DNA of 64,000 nucleotides from Ardenticatenaceae bacterium. Lineage in GTDB: Bacteria; Chloroflexota; Anaerolineae; Promineifilales; Promineifilaceae. The stretch lies in the NCBI GenBank assembly GCA_020634495.1, contig JACKBR010000008.1, forward strand, positions 62,001 to 126,000, given 5' to 3'. Within the stretch, counting starts at the first letter, position 1. Each line of letters opens with the position of its first letter. The notes beneath the pieces were generated by a model. That model saw only the letters and a list, made by a program, of their open reading frames with translations. It was not told the DNA's origin and did not search any database. A program made the translations under genes and the position numbers. Of this stretch, positions 46,783-56,260 are shown in pieces.

Positions 46783-49044
46783 CTAAACGACATGAAGCGT
46801 CATGCGTTTTGGCGCATTCATCACCTTGACTGCTTTTTGTAAAATATGCAGCAGCGCTTCTAGTTTGATGGGCTTGCTCAAGTAATCATCCATGCCGCTT
46901 TCCAGATAAACTTCCCGATCCCCAGCCAGGGCGTTGGCGGTGAGGGCGATGATGTACGGCCGTTTCTCCCCATATCGCTCTATGATTAGCTGCGTTGTTT
47001 CTACCCCATCCATTTCCGGCATGTTAATGTCCATCAGCACAATGTCATACGGTTGCCGAACCAGGGCGTCGAGCACCTCTAAACCATTGGCAGCCACATC
47101 CGCCCGGCAGCCAAATTTGGCCAACATTCTTAGCCCAACTTTTTGATTGATGCGGTTATCTTCGGCCAGCAAAATGCGTAATGATTGGCTGAAGGGAGCA
47201 AAGGCTGACATTCCCTGCGTTTGCTCGCGTTGCCGGGCTGAATATCCTTCAGAAAAGGTTGCTAGAAACATCTCATGCAGCCGGGACGGCTTGACGGGTT
47301 TGGTGAGGATGCCAGTGAATGCTTGTTTCATTGCCTCATCCTGCTGGCCAAGGGAGGTAAGCAAGAGGAGCGGCATTTTGCGGGTTGGGAACTGTTTTTG
47401 CAGCGCATGGGCCAGGTCTACGCCGTTCATTTCTGGCATTTGCATGTCAACCAAGGCAATATCAAACGATGCCCCCGTTTTCAGCAATTCCAGCGCTGCT
47501 GCGGCAGAATTGGCTTCTACGTAAGACATGCCCCAGGCGGCTACCTGGTGGCACAAAATCTGCCGGTTGGTGGCGTTGTCGTCCAGAACCAAGACATGTT
47601 TGTTGGCCAGGACGGGCTGTTCGGTTTGTAGATAGTTATCGCGCTTGCCTGGAACGGCCGTACCCAGCACAGTAAAGTGAAAGGTTGAACCAACACCAGG
47701 CTCACTCTCTGCCCACAAACGGCCGTCCATCAGCTCTGCCAATCGCTTGCTAATGACCAACCCCAGCCCCGTACCGCCAAACTTGCGCGTGGTAGAACTG
47801 TCCACCTGGCTAAACGATTGGAACAGCCGGTTCATACGTTCCTCTGGGATGCCAATGCCGGTGTCTTTAACCGAGACGTGGAGCTGGAAACGGCCGTTAT
47901 CCAATTCGGTTCCGCCCACATAAACCACGATCTCCCCTTTTGCAGTGAACTTCACCGCATTGCCCAATAAATTGGCCAAAATCTGGCGGAAGCGCGTAGC
48001 GTCCCCCACAAACAACGTCGGAATATGAAAATCAATACGGTAACTTAACTCCAGACCTTTGCTGGCCGATTTAGACGACACCAAATCCAGCACATCCTCC
48101 ACACATTGACGCAAATCAAACGGTTGTTTTTCTAATTCCAACTTGCCTGCTTCAATTTTGGAAAAATCCAGGACATCATTGATGATGGTGAGCAAAGAAT
48201 TGCCGCTAGACTGAATAATTTGGCTATATTCTTGCTGTTCACTATTTAGCGGCGTGTCAAACAATAAACCCGTCACGCCAATGATGCCGTTGAGCGGCGT
48301 GCGGATTTCGTGGCTCATGTTAGCCAGAAACTCGCTTTTGGCTTTGGTGGCTGCCTGGGCTTCATCATTGGCAATATGCAACTTGCTATTTGTCAGCTGC
48401 AAATCTGCCAAGGTGACCTCAAGCTGGTTTTGGGTATGCTGGCGGGCTGATTCAAAAAATAAACCTACAAAGGCCAAAAAGATGGTGCTCAGAATGGAAA
48501 TTGTAACCCGAACGTTATCAAGCAGATCTAGCGGAATAACCACAACGTAACGAGAGCCAAGCACGCGGAACCCAATAATACAAAACACGTCAAAAACCAG
48601 GCTAACCAGGCTGGCCCTGGTGTCTAGAAAAATAATCGTCAACAATGCTCCCATCGCTAACCAGATGAGATTTGGCGACGCAATTCCCCCAGTCTCGAAA
48701 ATCAAAAAAATCATAGAAATCTTCACAGCCAGCAAGTAAGCAATTGCAACAGCTCTGTAGGCGTTCGTTATTTTGAGGATAAAGGGAAGCGACAGGTAGT
48801 AAATGCCAAGAACCAGAAAAAACGTCACCAGCATAATTGCTCTCGGAGAGAATTCGTTTAGTACAATCGGAAACAAAATGCTGCTAATGACGATTAAAAG
48901 GCCATAGAAAAGCGCAAAACCAACCAGTAGGCGTTGCTTTCTGAGAATGTCTTCATTACTTTCAGAATGGGGATTGGATAGAGGTATGAACCAATCTAAT
49001 AAACCATATAGATTCTTGTTAAAAAAAGTAGATTTTTTGCTCAT
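46783..49044 (-). CDS. Hybrid sensor histidine kinase with two receivers
   Basis: 753 residues. Six or seven TM helices in residues 25-200 with no large external domain, HisKA with His245 in [18 protein letters not shown], HATPase with [19 protein letters not shown] and [13 protein letters not shown], receiver 1 with Asp533 ([12 protein letters not shown]) and receiver 2 with Asp672 ([12 protein letters not shown]). No HPt domain, so a separate phosphotransfer protein is needed if it acts as a relay. Convergent with the permease gene. Confidence 0.94.
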   Translation of the reverse strand: MSKKSTFFNKNLYGLLDWFIPLSNPHSESNEDILRKQRLLVGFALFYGLLIVISSILFPIVLNEFSPRAIMLVTFFLVLGIYYLSLPFILKITNAYRAVAIAYLLAVKISMIFLIFETGGIASPNLIWLAMGALLTIIFLDTRASLVSLVFDVFCIIGFRVLGSRYVVVIPLDLLDNVRVTISILSTIFLAFVGLFFESARQHTQNQLEVTLADLQLTNSKLHIANDEAQAATKAKSEFLANMSHEIRTPLNGIIGVTGLLFDTPLNSEQQEYSQIIQSSGNSLLTIINDVLDFSKIEAGKLELEKQPFDLRQCVEDVLDLVSSKSASKGLELSYRIDFHIPTLFVGDATRFRQILANLLGNAVKFTAKGEIVVYVGGTELDNGRFQLHVSVKDTGIGIPEERMNRLFQSFSQVDSSTTRKFGGTGLGLVISKRLAELMDGRLWAESEPGVGSTFHFTVLGTAVPGKRDNYLQTEQPVLANKHVLVLDDNATNRQILCHQVAAWGMSYVEANSAAAALELLKTGASFDIALVDMQMPEMNGVDLAHALQKQFPTRKMPLLLLTSLGQQDEAMKQAFTGILTKPVKPSRLHEMFLATFSEGYSARQREQTQGMSAFAPFSQSLRILLAEDNRINQKVGLRMLAKFGCRADVAANGLEVLDALVRQPYDIVLMDINMPEMDGVETTQLIIERYGEKRPYIIALTANALAGDREVYLESGMDDYLSKPIKLEALLHILQKAVKVMNAPKRMTLHVV

Positions 49045-49306
49045 TAATTTTCAAAAAGATACCCTGTTTATTTGTAGATGCTCCCTCTGGTAAGTATGAC
49101 AGGATTGGCTTTGATTGACCCTAGTCATTCAGTCCTGCGGAGGCCGCCTTTTATTAGGAAATGCTCAAGGATTTTATGCTTCAATTTTGGAGATTTTCTT
49201 CTGAGGGGTAGGTGCCACAACTATTACCGGTTGTAAGGGTTATCTGCTTGGGATACCATTACCCAAAAACAGAAGCATAAACACAAAACTCTAGCAAGGA
49301 TAAAGC

Positions 49307-50719
49307 ATGGCACGAACAAAAATAGTCGCCACCATTGGCCCCGCTTCCAATAACCCCGAAACCATTCGCCGCATGATTGCAGCGGGGATGCGCGTGGCTC
49401 GTATAAACTTTTCTCATGGCAACCATGAACAGCACAGTAAAACAGTCAAAATGCTGCGCGAAGTGGCCGCCAGCGAGAAGAAAGTTTTGGGTATCCTGGG
49501 CGATTTGCAGGGGCCTAAAATCCGTTTAGGGCATGTTAAAACGGGCGGTATCCAGCTTACGTTAGGTGAAGAAATTGTGCTAACCCCCCATCGCGGCCAG
49601 CCTGCCATGATCCACATGCCCCACCCAGACCTCATTGCCGTCATTGAACCGGGTGCCCGCCTGGTCATTGGGGATGGCGAAGTGGAATTTACGGTGGCCG
49701 AAAAAATGGGCGATGCGCTGCGCTGCATCACAACCGTTGCCGGTTTGTTGGAATCGCGCAAGGGGGTCAATGCGCCTGGCACCGATTTACCCATTTCTAG
49801 CATTACCGACAAAGATAAGGAAGATTTGAAGCTGGTTTGTAAGCTGGAGCTGGATTACGTCGCGCTCTCTTTTGTGCGTACGGCCGCAGACATTCAAGAG
49901 CTGCGTGAACTGATGGCCGCTGAAGGGGCAGATATTCCCATCATCGCTAAGATTGAAAAAAGCGAAGCGATTCAGCACCTGGAAGAGATTCGGGATGCAG
50001 CCGATGGCATGATGGTTGCCCGTGGCGATTTAGGCATCGAGGTGCAGCCGCAAGAAGTGCCTCTGCTACAAAAGCGCATCATTCGGGCGTGCAACAAAGT
50101 TGGCAAGCCAGTGATCACCGCCACGCAAATGCTGCAATCAATGGTTGAGCATCCCCGACCCACCCGGGCCGAAGCCAGTGATGTGGCCAACGCCATTTTG
50201 GATGGCACAGATGCTGTGATGCTGTCTGGTGAAACGGCTTCTGGCAGCTTCCCGGTAGAGTCTGTGCTGATGATGAAGCAAATTAGCGAGATTATTGAGG
50301 GGGCCTTCCCTTATACGGAGTGGCGCAACCGGCGGCAGGCAGAAGCGGCGGAATCGCACAATGTGGCTGAAGCCATCAGCGCCGCTTGCTGTGATATTGC
50401 AGAGCAGGTAGGAGCCAAGGCAATTGTCAGCGCCACGATGTCTGGCTATACGGCTACGCAAATTGCCCGCCACCGGCCGCCAACGCCGGTAATGGCGGTG
50501 TCGCCACTGGAGCGAACGCAACGGAAGCTGTCGTTGGTTTGGGGGGTGGAATGTATTTTGGTACCGGCCTTTACCAATACCGATGAGCTGTTGTCGCAAA
50601 CGGCCGTTGCCATGCAGCGGTTCAACCTGAGCGCTGGCGCTAAATTAGTCATCACCGCCGGTGTTCCTTTTGGCCTCACCGGGCAGACCAATCTCATTCA
50701 GGTTCACGAAATAACCTAA
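49307..50719 (+). CDS. pyk: Pyruvate kinase
   Basis: Last step of glycolysis. 470 residues, the short form without a C-terminal PEP-utiliser domain. Seen: TKIVATIGPASNNPE at the start, RINFSHGNHEQH, GDLQGPKIRLG, catalytic Lys in IIAKIEKSEAIQHLEEI, MVARGDLGIEV and the MLSGETASGSFPVE region. The C-terminal allosteric domain is complete. AAGGA site upstream of the ATG. Confidence 0.97.
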   Translation: MARTKIVATIGPASNNPETIRRMIAAGMRVARINFSHGNHEQHSKTVKMLREVAASEKKVLGILGDLQGPKIRLGHVKTGGIQLTLGEEIVLTPHRGQPAMIHMPHPDLIAVIEPGARLVIGDGEVEFTVAEKMGDALRCITTVAGLLESRKGVNAPGTDLPISSITDKDKEDLKLVCKLELDYVALSFVRTAADIQELRELMAAEGADIPIIAKIEKSEAIQHLEEIRDAADGMMVARGDLGIEVQPQEVPLLQKRIIRACNKVGKPVITATQMLQSMVEHPRPTRAEASDVANAILDGTDAVMLSGETASGSFPVESVLMMKQISEIIEGAFPYTEWRNRRQAEAAESHNVAEAISAACCDIAEQVGAKAIVSATMSGYTATQIARHRPPTPVMAVSPLERTQRKLSLVWGVECILVPAFTNTDELLSQTAVAMQRFNLSAGAKLVITAGVPFGLTGQTNLIQVHEIT

Positions 50720-50737
50720 AGCCAGGCAAAAATGCGC

Positions 50738-50766
50738 TTGTGTAAATAAAATAGGCGATTTACAAT
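50738..50766 (+). promoter_or_regulatory. Promoter for the HTH-AAA ATPase gene
   Basis: TTGTGT (50738-50743), 17-base spacer, TACAAT (50761-50766). About 50 bases before the ATG at 50817. Confidence 0.6.
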
Positions 50767-50816
50767 ACATCTCCATTCGTTCACAGCAGTTGCAGGGATT
50801 TCACGGAGAATTACAA

Positions 50817-52127
50817 ATGAGCACAGCAGGAGCAGGTCCACAAAGACTTGATTGGGAGCCACCAGCAATAAAAGGAATCGAAGATACCGGACTATCTCAG
50901 GGCTTTTTGCAAGATTTGGCCCTGAAAATTATGTATTTTCGCGGACAGCTAACCGGGCACGATATTGCTGAATATATGCACTTACCATTTGCCACCGTCG
51001 TCAGCACAGTTATGGACTTTCTGAAGCGAGAGCAAATGTGCGAAGTAAAAGGCTCTGGCGGGCTGGGGGCAGCGACTTACCAGTACTCCATCACCTCTAA
51101 AGGTGCGGAACGGGCGCGGGAGCAGCTAGAACGCACCACCTACGTTGGGGCCGCCCCGGTGCCCTGGGATAACTACGTTGCTGCCATCAAAGCCCAGGGC
51201 GGGAACAGGCTGCGCGTAAGCCCAAAAATGATGCAGCAATCGTTGTCGCACCTCATTCTAGAAGATTCCGTGTTTGGCAAAATAGGCCCGGCGGCCAATT
51301 CTGGCAAGTCGATTTTTCTTTATGGGCCTCCTGGTAATGGTAAAACCACAATTGCCGAAAGTATCGGCCGTATGATTTTGACCAATGACATGTACATTCC
51401 CTACGCTGTGGAGGTGGATGGCCAGATCATTAAAGTGTTTGATGAAATTAACCATGTTGCTGTGCCAGATGTGGAGCGCAAGATGGCTACCGGGCAGTTG
51501 GGGCCACGCCGAGGCGATGCCCGTTGGGTACGCATAAAGCGGCCTGTGATCATGGTGGGCGGTGAGTTGACGCTGGATGGTCTGGAGCTTATTTACGATC
51601 CGACCAATAAATATTATGAAGCGCCATTCCAAATGAAGGCCAACGGCGGCATGTTCCTGATTGATGACTTTGGCCGACAGCAAGTGCGCCCGCGTGATCT
51701 GTTGAATCGTTGGATTGTGCCCATGGAAAAGCAGATCGACTTTTTGGCGCTGCACACTGGGCGCAAAGTGGAAGTGCCTTTTGAAGTGCTGATTGTATTT
51801 TCTACAAACCTGCCGCCACGCGATTTGGTAGATGAGGCATTTTTGCGCCGCATTCGGCATAAAATTGAAGTAACGTCGCCGACGTTTGATGGCTACCGGG
51901 AAATTTTTAAGCGGGTGTGTGAACGGCGGCGCGTGGAGTATGACGAGCAGGGTGTCCGTTATCTTCTGCAAGAGTATTACATTAAGCGAAACCAAAAACT
52001 GCGGGCCAACCATCCCCGCGATTTATTGGACCAGCTCATGGATATTGCTGATTATTTGGGGATCAAACCTCAACTTACGAAGGAGCTGATTGATCAGGCA
52101 GCCGATTCTTATTTTGTGCAGCTTTAA
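50817..52127 (+). CDS. ATPase with N-terminal winged-helix-like region
   Basis: 436 residues from the ATG at 50817 (GGAG site). Residues about 20-100 look like a winged helix (GQLTGHDIAEYMHLP, VVSTVMDFLKREQM, YQYSITSKGAERA). The AAA-type core has Walker A GPPGNGKTT with Lys176, and the Walker B-like GGMFLIDDFGRQQ near 285; sensor 1 in LIVFSTNLPPRDLVDEAFLRRI. The C-terminal lid is helical. Function unknown; the family is found in several bacterial phyla as an uncharacterised ATPase. Start of a tight cluster with the next two genes. Confidence 0.85.
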   Translation: MSTAGAGPQRLDWEPPAIKGIEDTGLSQGFLQDLALKIMYFRGQLTGHDIAEYMHLPFATVVSTVMDFLKREQMCEVKGSGGLGAATYQYSITSKGAERAREQLERTTYVGAAPVPWDNYVAAIKAQGGNRLRVSPKMMQQSLSHLILEDSVFGKIGPAANSGKSIFLYGPPGNGKTTIAESIGRMILTNDMYIPYAVEVDGQIIKVFDEINHVAVPDVERKMATGQLGPRRGDARWVRIKRPVIMVGGELTLDGLELIYDPTNKYYEAPFQMKANGGMFLIDDFGRQQVRPRDLLNRWIVPMEKQIDFLALHTGRKVEVPFEVLIVFSTNLPPRDLVDEAFLRRIRHKIEVTSPTFDGYREIFKRVCERRRVEYDEQGVRYLLQEYYIKRNQKLRANHPRDLLDQLMDIADYLGIKPQLTKELIDQAADSYFVQL

Positions 52128-52130
52128 CGG

Positions 52131-52862
52131 ATGTTAGACTGGTCTTCTGCGCAACGGCCGTTAATCATTGGTCATCGAGGGGCCAGCGCCGCCGCGCCAG
52201 AAAACACCCTGGCGGCCTTTGCCCTGGCCCAGGCACAGGGAGCCGATGGCATTGAGCTGGATGTGCAGCTTTCGGCCGATGGCTGGCCCGTGGTGATGCA
52301 CGACAGCAAGCTGGAGCGAACCACGAACGGGCAGGGAAGGGTGCAGCAGTTGAGCCTGGCCCAGCTTCAGGAGCTAGATGCCGGGCAAGGGCAGACAATT
52401 CCCACCCTGGATGAAGTGTTTGAAACCCTCGGCCCCAATTTTTTGTATAACGTGGAACTGAAAACGGCCGCTTTCCGTGATGACGGTCTGGCGGCTGCTG
52501 TGGCGGATCGTATTCAGGCGCATCATGTAGAGCGCCAAACGGTTGTTTCCTCATTCAATCCGCTGGCGGTGCGTTGGGCACGCCGCCACCTGACCCAATC
52601 CACCTGGGTAGCCCATCTCAGCTACAAGACAGCGTTCAACTTCAAATATTCGCTGGCTCCCAGCCAGGCGGTGCATCCCCATTATCGCCTGGTGGATGCC
52701 GCCTACGTGGCCTGGGCGCAAAAAAGAGGGTGGCGCATTCACGTTTGGACGGTAGACAACCCCACCGAGGCCCAGCGCCTCGTCGATTTGGGTGTCCACG
52801 CCATCATTACCAATCAGCCTGAAGCCATTCGCCAGGCGCTGTTTAGCCATGAAAAAGATTAA
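52131..52862 (+). CDS. Glycerophosphodiester phosphodiesterase
   Basis: 243 residues; hydrolyses deacylated phospholipid diesters to glycerol-3-phosphate. Seen: GHRGASAAAPENTLAAF at residues 13-29 with catalytic His, GIELDVQLSADG with metal ligands, VVMHDSKLERTTNG with the second His, and NVELKT. No signal peptide, so cytosolic. Starts 3 bases after the ATPase stop; the lipid kinase gene overlaps its end by 14 bases. Confidence 0.93.
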   Translation: MLDWSSAQRPLIIGHRGASAAAPENTLAAFALAQAQGADGIELDVQLSADGWPVVMHDSKLERTTNGQGRVQQLSLAQLQELDAGQGQTIPTLDEVFETLGPNFLYNVELKTAAFRDDGLAAAVADRIQAHHVERQTVVSSFNPLAVRWARRHLTQSTWVAHLSYKTAFNFKYSLAPSQAVHPHYRLVDAAYVAWAQKRGWRIHVWTVDNPTEAQRLVDLGVHAIITNQPEAIRQALFSHEKD

Positions 52863-53760
52863 GGTCATTTTAAATCCGTATGCCAATCGCTGGCGGGCTG
52901 GGTCTCGTGTAGATGAAGTGCGGACGGCGTTTGCCTCGGTTGACACGGCCGTATCCCTGCATCCAGAAATCATCCAAACAGAAAAACCAGGGGAAGCTAT
53001 TGATTTGGCAGAAACGGCCGTTGCCGAAGGATGTGACGCCGTGGTGGCTGCCGGTGGTGATGGCACCTTGAGTGAGGTCGCCAACGGACTGCTGCGGGCG
53101 GCCGGAACGGGCAAGACAGTACCTTTTGGCATTTTGCCCATCGGCACAGCCAATGACTTTAGCGACATGGTTGGATTGCCTCGCGATCTAAAGGCGGCGG
53201 CGCAAATTATTGCCGCTGGAAAAACGAGCCAAATCGATGCCGGGCGGGTGAACGATCATTTTTTCATCAATAACTGCGCTGTGGCTATGGAACCGATGAT
53301 AACGTTAGAAAACATCCGCATGAAGCGGCTGTCTGGCGAACTGCGTTACGTGGTGGCTTTGGTGAGGGGGCTTGTCAGGCTGAAGGCGTGGAACATGCAG
53401 GTGCGCTGGGACGATGGCGGCCACGATGGGCCTGCCTACCTGCTTTCTGTGTGCAATGGGCCGCGCACGGGTGGTTTTTATATGGCTCCCAATGCGGCCG
53501 TTGATGACGGACTGTTTGATTTTGTATTTGCTCCCGAAGTGCCCAAATTGACCGTGTTGGCAATCCTGGCGAAGCTTTTTCGCAAGACGCATATTGATCA
53601 TCCGCAAGTGGTGTACGGCCGTACCCGTCACATTCACATCACCAGCAGCCCCGGCACGCCCATCCACGCCGATGGCGAAATCATCGCCGAAGCCGCCACC
53701 CAGATTGAGTACCAAATTCTCCCCGGCAAACTAACACTGCTAACGGCTACTGGTAAATAA
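52849..53760 (+). CDS. Diacylglycerol/lipid kinase (YegS/BmrU type)
   Basis: 303 residues from the ATG at 52849, overlapping the GDPD gene. N-terminal catalytic domain with VILNPYAN, VAAGGDGTLSEVANGLL near residue 63-79 and FGILPIGTANDFSDM near 90; C-terminal beta domain with DGLFDFVFAPEV and HADGE. Phosphorylates diacylglycerol or a related lipid with ATP. With GDPD it forms a lipid recycling pair. Converges with and overlaps the next gene by 14 bases. Confidence 0.92.
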   Translation: MKKIKVILNPYANRWRAGSRVDEVRTAFASVDTAVSLHPEIIQTEKPGEAIDLAETAVAEGCDAVVAAGGDGTLSEVANGLLRAAGTGKTVPFGILPIGTANDFSDMVGLPRDLKAAAQIIAAGKTSQIDAGRVNDHFFINNCAVAMEPMITLENIRMKRLSGELRYVVALVRGLVRLKAWNMQVRWDDGGHDGPAYLLSVCNGPRTGGFYMAPNAAVDDGLFDFVFAPEVPKLTVLAILAKLFRKTHIDHPQVVYGRTRHIHITSSPGTPIHADGEIIAEAATQIEYQILPGKLTLLTATGK

Positions 53761-54832
53761 TCAAGGCTGGCTGTGGTGTGAGCTCCATGACCTCGGCTGG
53801 GGTCATCACGGGATAATCACCGTCGGTGGGGAACAGCTTAAAACCGCCAAACTCAAAAGCTGGCTCGCTGGCGTAGCTGGTGTAATTGTAAATTTTAACG
53901 TTTGCCGCCCCAACGCCATCCCCATCAATCACAATTTCTACAAACGGGTACGCTTCAATGAGCGCCTTGTCTGGCAGCATAGACGGGCGAAACTGGTGCA
54001 AGATGAGCACGCGATTCAGGCCAATTTCTGCCCCAATTGCGTTGAGCCTGGCCTGAATCTCGTTGATTTGCTCTGCGTAAAGCTGGCCAATGTTGGCTCC
54101 TGGCACCTGCCCGGCATTCATGACAAATTCTGGGTCTATTGCCAGGTGGACGTGTGGTTCGTGTAGTAACTGTTCCAGTCGCTCAAATTCAGTGATTAAG
54201 TTGGCCCGCCCAGGTTGAATGTCCAGGATAACGGCCGTTTCTAACGCCTTTGCCTCTGCCACCCATTGCTCTATCAATTCGATGTTTACCTGGTGGCTGT
54301 AGGTGGGTGGGTAAGGATTGGCAACCGTGGTGACTAAATGGTAAGCAGGCAAAATGAGACGGTCTGAAAATGGCTCATAGCTGGCCACGCTGGCCAATAG
54401 CTGCTGGTGCATCTGTTCGCGGGGAAGCTCACCCACAATGCCCAGGCCTGGCCCGGTTGGGCTGCCGTAGAAGGCGACCAGGCGAAATTGGTTTAAGTAC
54501 CCCTGCGGTTGGGAAGAATTCAGCGTCAATTGATAGGTGGCGGGGAGGGTTGCCGTGGCTGTTGCTGTGGGGCTTGGGGTGTTTGTGGCGGGAACGGCCG
54601 TTGCCGTTGGCGTGCTAACCGATTGCGAAGTGGGTGTTGCCAGGGGGCCAGGTAGGGCAGATATCAGGTTGACGGTGGGAGCCAGCGTGGGCAGGGGAGG
54701 CGGGGCAGAAAGTAGATAAGGGGTGGATTGGCAGGCAGAAAGGGAGACGGCCGTAAAAGTTAAAATAAGCAAAAACAAAAAGGGCGTAAACCAGCGCGTA
54801 CAGATGCCAGCAAGGCACCTGACGAACCTCAA
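53747..54832 (-). CDS. Hypothetical lipoprotein with Thr/Pro linker
   Basis: 361 residues. Signal sequence followed by the lipobox LSAC (Cys near residue 34), then a low-complexity linker of Thr, Ala and Pro (residues about 50-95), then a soluble domain of about 260 residues. The domain has barrel-like strands (RLVAFYGSPTGPGLGI, AVILDIQPG, HLAIDPEFVM, RVLILHQF, VEIVIDGDG) and might be a TIM-barrel hydrolase; no catalytic motif confirmed. Start overlaps the MBL gene stop by 4 bases (ATGA). Confidence 0.78.
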   Translation of the reverse strand: MRFVRCLAGICTRWFTPFLFLLILTFTAVSLSACQSTPYLLSAPPPLPTLAPTVNLISALPGPLATPTSQSVSTPTATAVPATNTPSPTATATATLPATYQLTLNSSQPQGYLNQFRLVAFYGSPTGPGLGIVGELPREQMHQQLLASVASYEPFSDRLILPAYHLVTTVANPYPPTYSHQVNIELIEQWVAEAKALETAVILDIQPGRANLITEFERLEQLLHEPHVHLAIDPEFVMNAGQVPGANIGQLYAEQINEIQARLNAIGAEIGLNRVLILHQFRPSMLPDKALIEAYPFVEIVIDGDGVGAANVKIYNYTSYASEPAFEFGGFKLFPTDGDYPVMTPAEVMELTPQPALIIYQ

Positions 54833-55686
54833 GCCACACCACCTTCCAAAACGGCCGTTTCCTCACGAAGCTCATCATACAGACGGTACAAATTGGCGCG
54901 ATGCAGATCCGAGACCAGCCCATTTAGCGGAATGCGTGACTTGCCACAGCTTTCAATCCCCACCTTGTCTAGCATCTCCACAGGTTGACTTTTGCTCACC
55001 ACTTTAGCTACCTTCTCACGAATTTTGGCCAAATAGTTCAGGTCATCCTCAATTACCGAATGAACTTCACCCCGCAAGATAACCTCACCATGCCCCTGGA
55101 CAATCGTATCTGGCTCCAGTTCAATCATCTTTTGCAGCGAAGCAACCAAGGCTCGATAGCTGCCATCAAAAAAGGTGGGTACAGGCATCGAATTGTCTGA
55201 AGCAAACAAAATCTGGTTGTTAACAACATAGACGCCAACCAGGTCCAGGCTGTGCCCAGGCATGTGGTGCAATTGCAGCGTTTTGCCCCCAAGGTAAAGG
55301 TTCAAAACCCCTTCCTTAAACACCAACTCTGGCAAAATAATTTGCACCTCTTCCAGCTCGGCCATTTGGGCCTGAGCATCCGCCAGGCCAGAACGCCCTT
55401 TGCTGTCTAGCAGTTGGCGGCACATAGCGTGGCTTACAATTTGTGCTTCGGGGAAAAGGTAAGTACCCTGCGTATGATCCGCATGGTAGTGGGTATTAAT
55501 GACATACCGAATCTTCAAGCCTTGTCGCTCTTCCAGAAACTCTTTAATTGCCTTTGTTTCTTCCGGGAAATACAGCGTATCAATTAAAATAACGCCATCT
55601 TTGGTGAGGATGGCTCCCGCTGTAACCTGGGCATACGACTGACTTGTAAATACATAGATGTCGTCAGCAATTCGCTCACGCACCAT
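54829..55686 (-). CDS. Metallo-beta-lactamase-fold hydrolase
   Basis: 285 residues. Metal motif NTHYHADHTQGT near residue 64-75 (H-x-H-x-D-H), HMPGHSLDLVGVYV near 142 (third metal His), LFASDNSMPV, and VQGHGE near 195. Substrate unknown; similar enzymes act on thioesters, lactones or as flavodiiron relatives without the flavin part. Coupled to the downstream lipoprotein gene. Immediately downstream of the 6S RNA gene. Confidence 0.9.
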   Translation of the reverse strand: MVRERIADDIYVFTSQSYAQVTAGAILTKDGVILIDTLYFPEETKAIKEFLEERQGLKIRYVINTHYHADHTQGTYLFPEAQIVSHAMCRQLLDSKGRSGLADAQAQMAELEEVQIILPELVFKEGVLNLYLGGKTLQLHHMPGHSLDLVGVYVVNNQILFASDNSMPVPTFFDGSYRALVASLQKMIELEPDTIVQGHGEVILRGEVHSVIEDDLNYLAKIREKVAKVVSKSQPVEMLDKVGIESCGKSRIPLNGLVSDLHRANLYRLYDELREETAVLEGGVA

Positions 55687-55725
55687 AAAGCCGCTTTTTC
55701 CTTCTGCTAATGTGATGAGTTCGAC

Positions 55726-55756
55726 AAAAAAACCCCTGATATGATTGAATCAAGGG
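55726..55756 (-). terminator. Terminator of 6S RNA
   Basis: Minus strand: stem CCCTTGAT/ATCAGGGG followed by TTTTTTT. Located between the 6S RNA and the MBL gene. Confidence 0.8.
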
Positions 55757-55757
55757 T

Positions 55758-55953
55758 ATGCTTTCTTAGCCCCGCCATGCCGTGTGAGTCCCGTTGTTTG
55801 AACCTGCATATGCAGGTGGGAGCCTTATCGCGAGTATCTGCCTGGCCGGACAGCCGAAGCCGTGAGCTACTACATCCCCTCAGCGTATTTTCGACCCCCA
55901 TTTGTGAAGCGTTGGCTCAACGCTGGCAAGCTCATCACGCACACAGCAGGGTT
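55758..55953 (-). ncRNA. ssrS: 6S RNA
   Basis: RNA of about 195 nt that mimics an open promoter and binds RNA polymerase holoenzyme. On the minus strand the 3' half reads CCACCTGCATATGCAGGTT, CAAACAACGGGACTCACACG and GCATGGCGGGGC, which follows the 6S pattern of a hairpin, then the central-bubble 3' strand and the closing helix (compare E. coli CACCTTGAACCAAGGGTTC with GCGGCGGCATCTC). The 5' end CCCTGCTGTGT pairs with the ACGGCATGGCGGGG segment, giving the closing stem. Strong promoter and terminator bracket it. A plus-strand ORF at 55741-56067 overlaps and is considered spurious. Confidence 0.85.
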
Positions 55954-55959
55954 GCCGGG

Positions 55960-55988
55960 ATACTAACACAGTCGCATTTGGATGACAA
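55960..55988 (-). promoter_or_regulatory. Promoter of 6S RNA
   Basis: Minus strand: TTGTCA (55983-55988), 17-base spacer, TAGTAT (55960-55965). Predicted start at A 55953. Confidence 0.8.
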
Positions 55989-56017
55989 GGTTGTACCCTA
56001 CTTCACAAAGGTGTTAC

Positions 56018-56260
56018 TTACTCGTAAATTGCCTGCAAAGTTTGTTGAAGCTGCTGCACAGAAATAGGGGCCTGTAACTTTTTATCCTCAATTTGCACCA
56101 CAGGGATTATGTACCGGTATTCCTGAAACAGCGCATCATCTTGGGTAATGTCTATCTCTTGAAGATGATGTGGGTATTGGGGCTGTAGCGCATCTAGATG
56201 AATTTTTACCTCATCGCACAGGCCACAGCCTGCCTTCGTAAAAAGAGTCACGTTAATCAT
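56018..56260 (-). CDS. Glutaredoxin-family protein
   Basis: 80 residues from the ATG at 56260. Thioredoxin-fold start VTLFTKAGCGLCDEVKIHL with a CxxC active site (Cys12, Cys15), a cis-Pro in YIIPVVQIED. DUF836-like glutaredoxin. The longer frame up to 56509 is just shadow of ctaB. Overlaps the ctaB stop by 4 bases, so co-translated with heme O synthase. Confidence 0.88.
   Translation of the reverse strand: MINVTLFTKAGCGLCDEVKIHLDALQPQYPHHLQEIDITQDDALFQEYRYIIPVVQIEDKKLQAPISVQQLQQTLQAIYE

Noticed and set aside
51258..52013. Minus-strand ORF (251 codons) opposite the HTH-AAA ATPase
   Set aside because: Antisense of a clear ATPase; no start signal or domain.
52551..53168. Minus-strand ORF (205 codons) opposite GDPD and the lipid kinase
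   Set aside because: Spans the overlap of two real genes; shadow frame.
55741..56067. Plus-strand ORF (108 codons)
   Set aside because: Runs through the 6S RNA gene and its promoter; no ribosome site and no protein-like composition.
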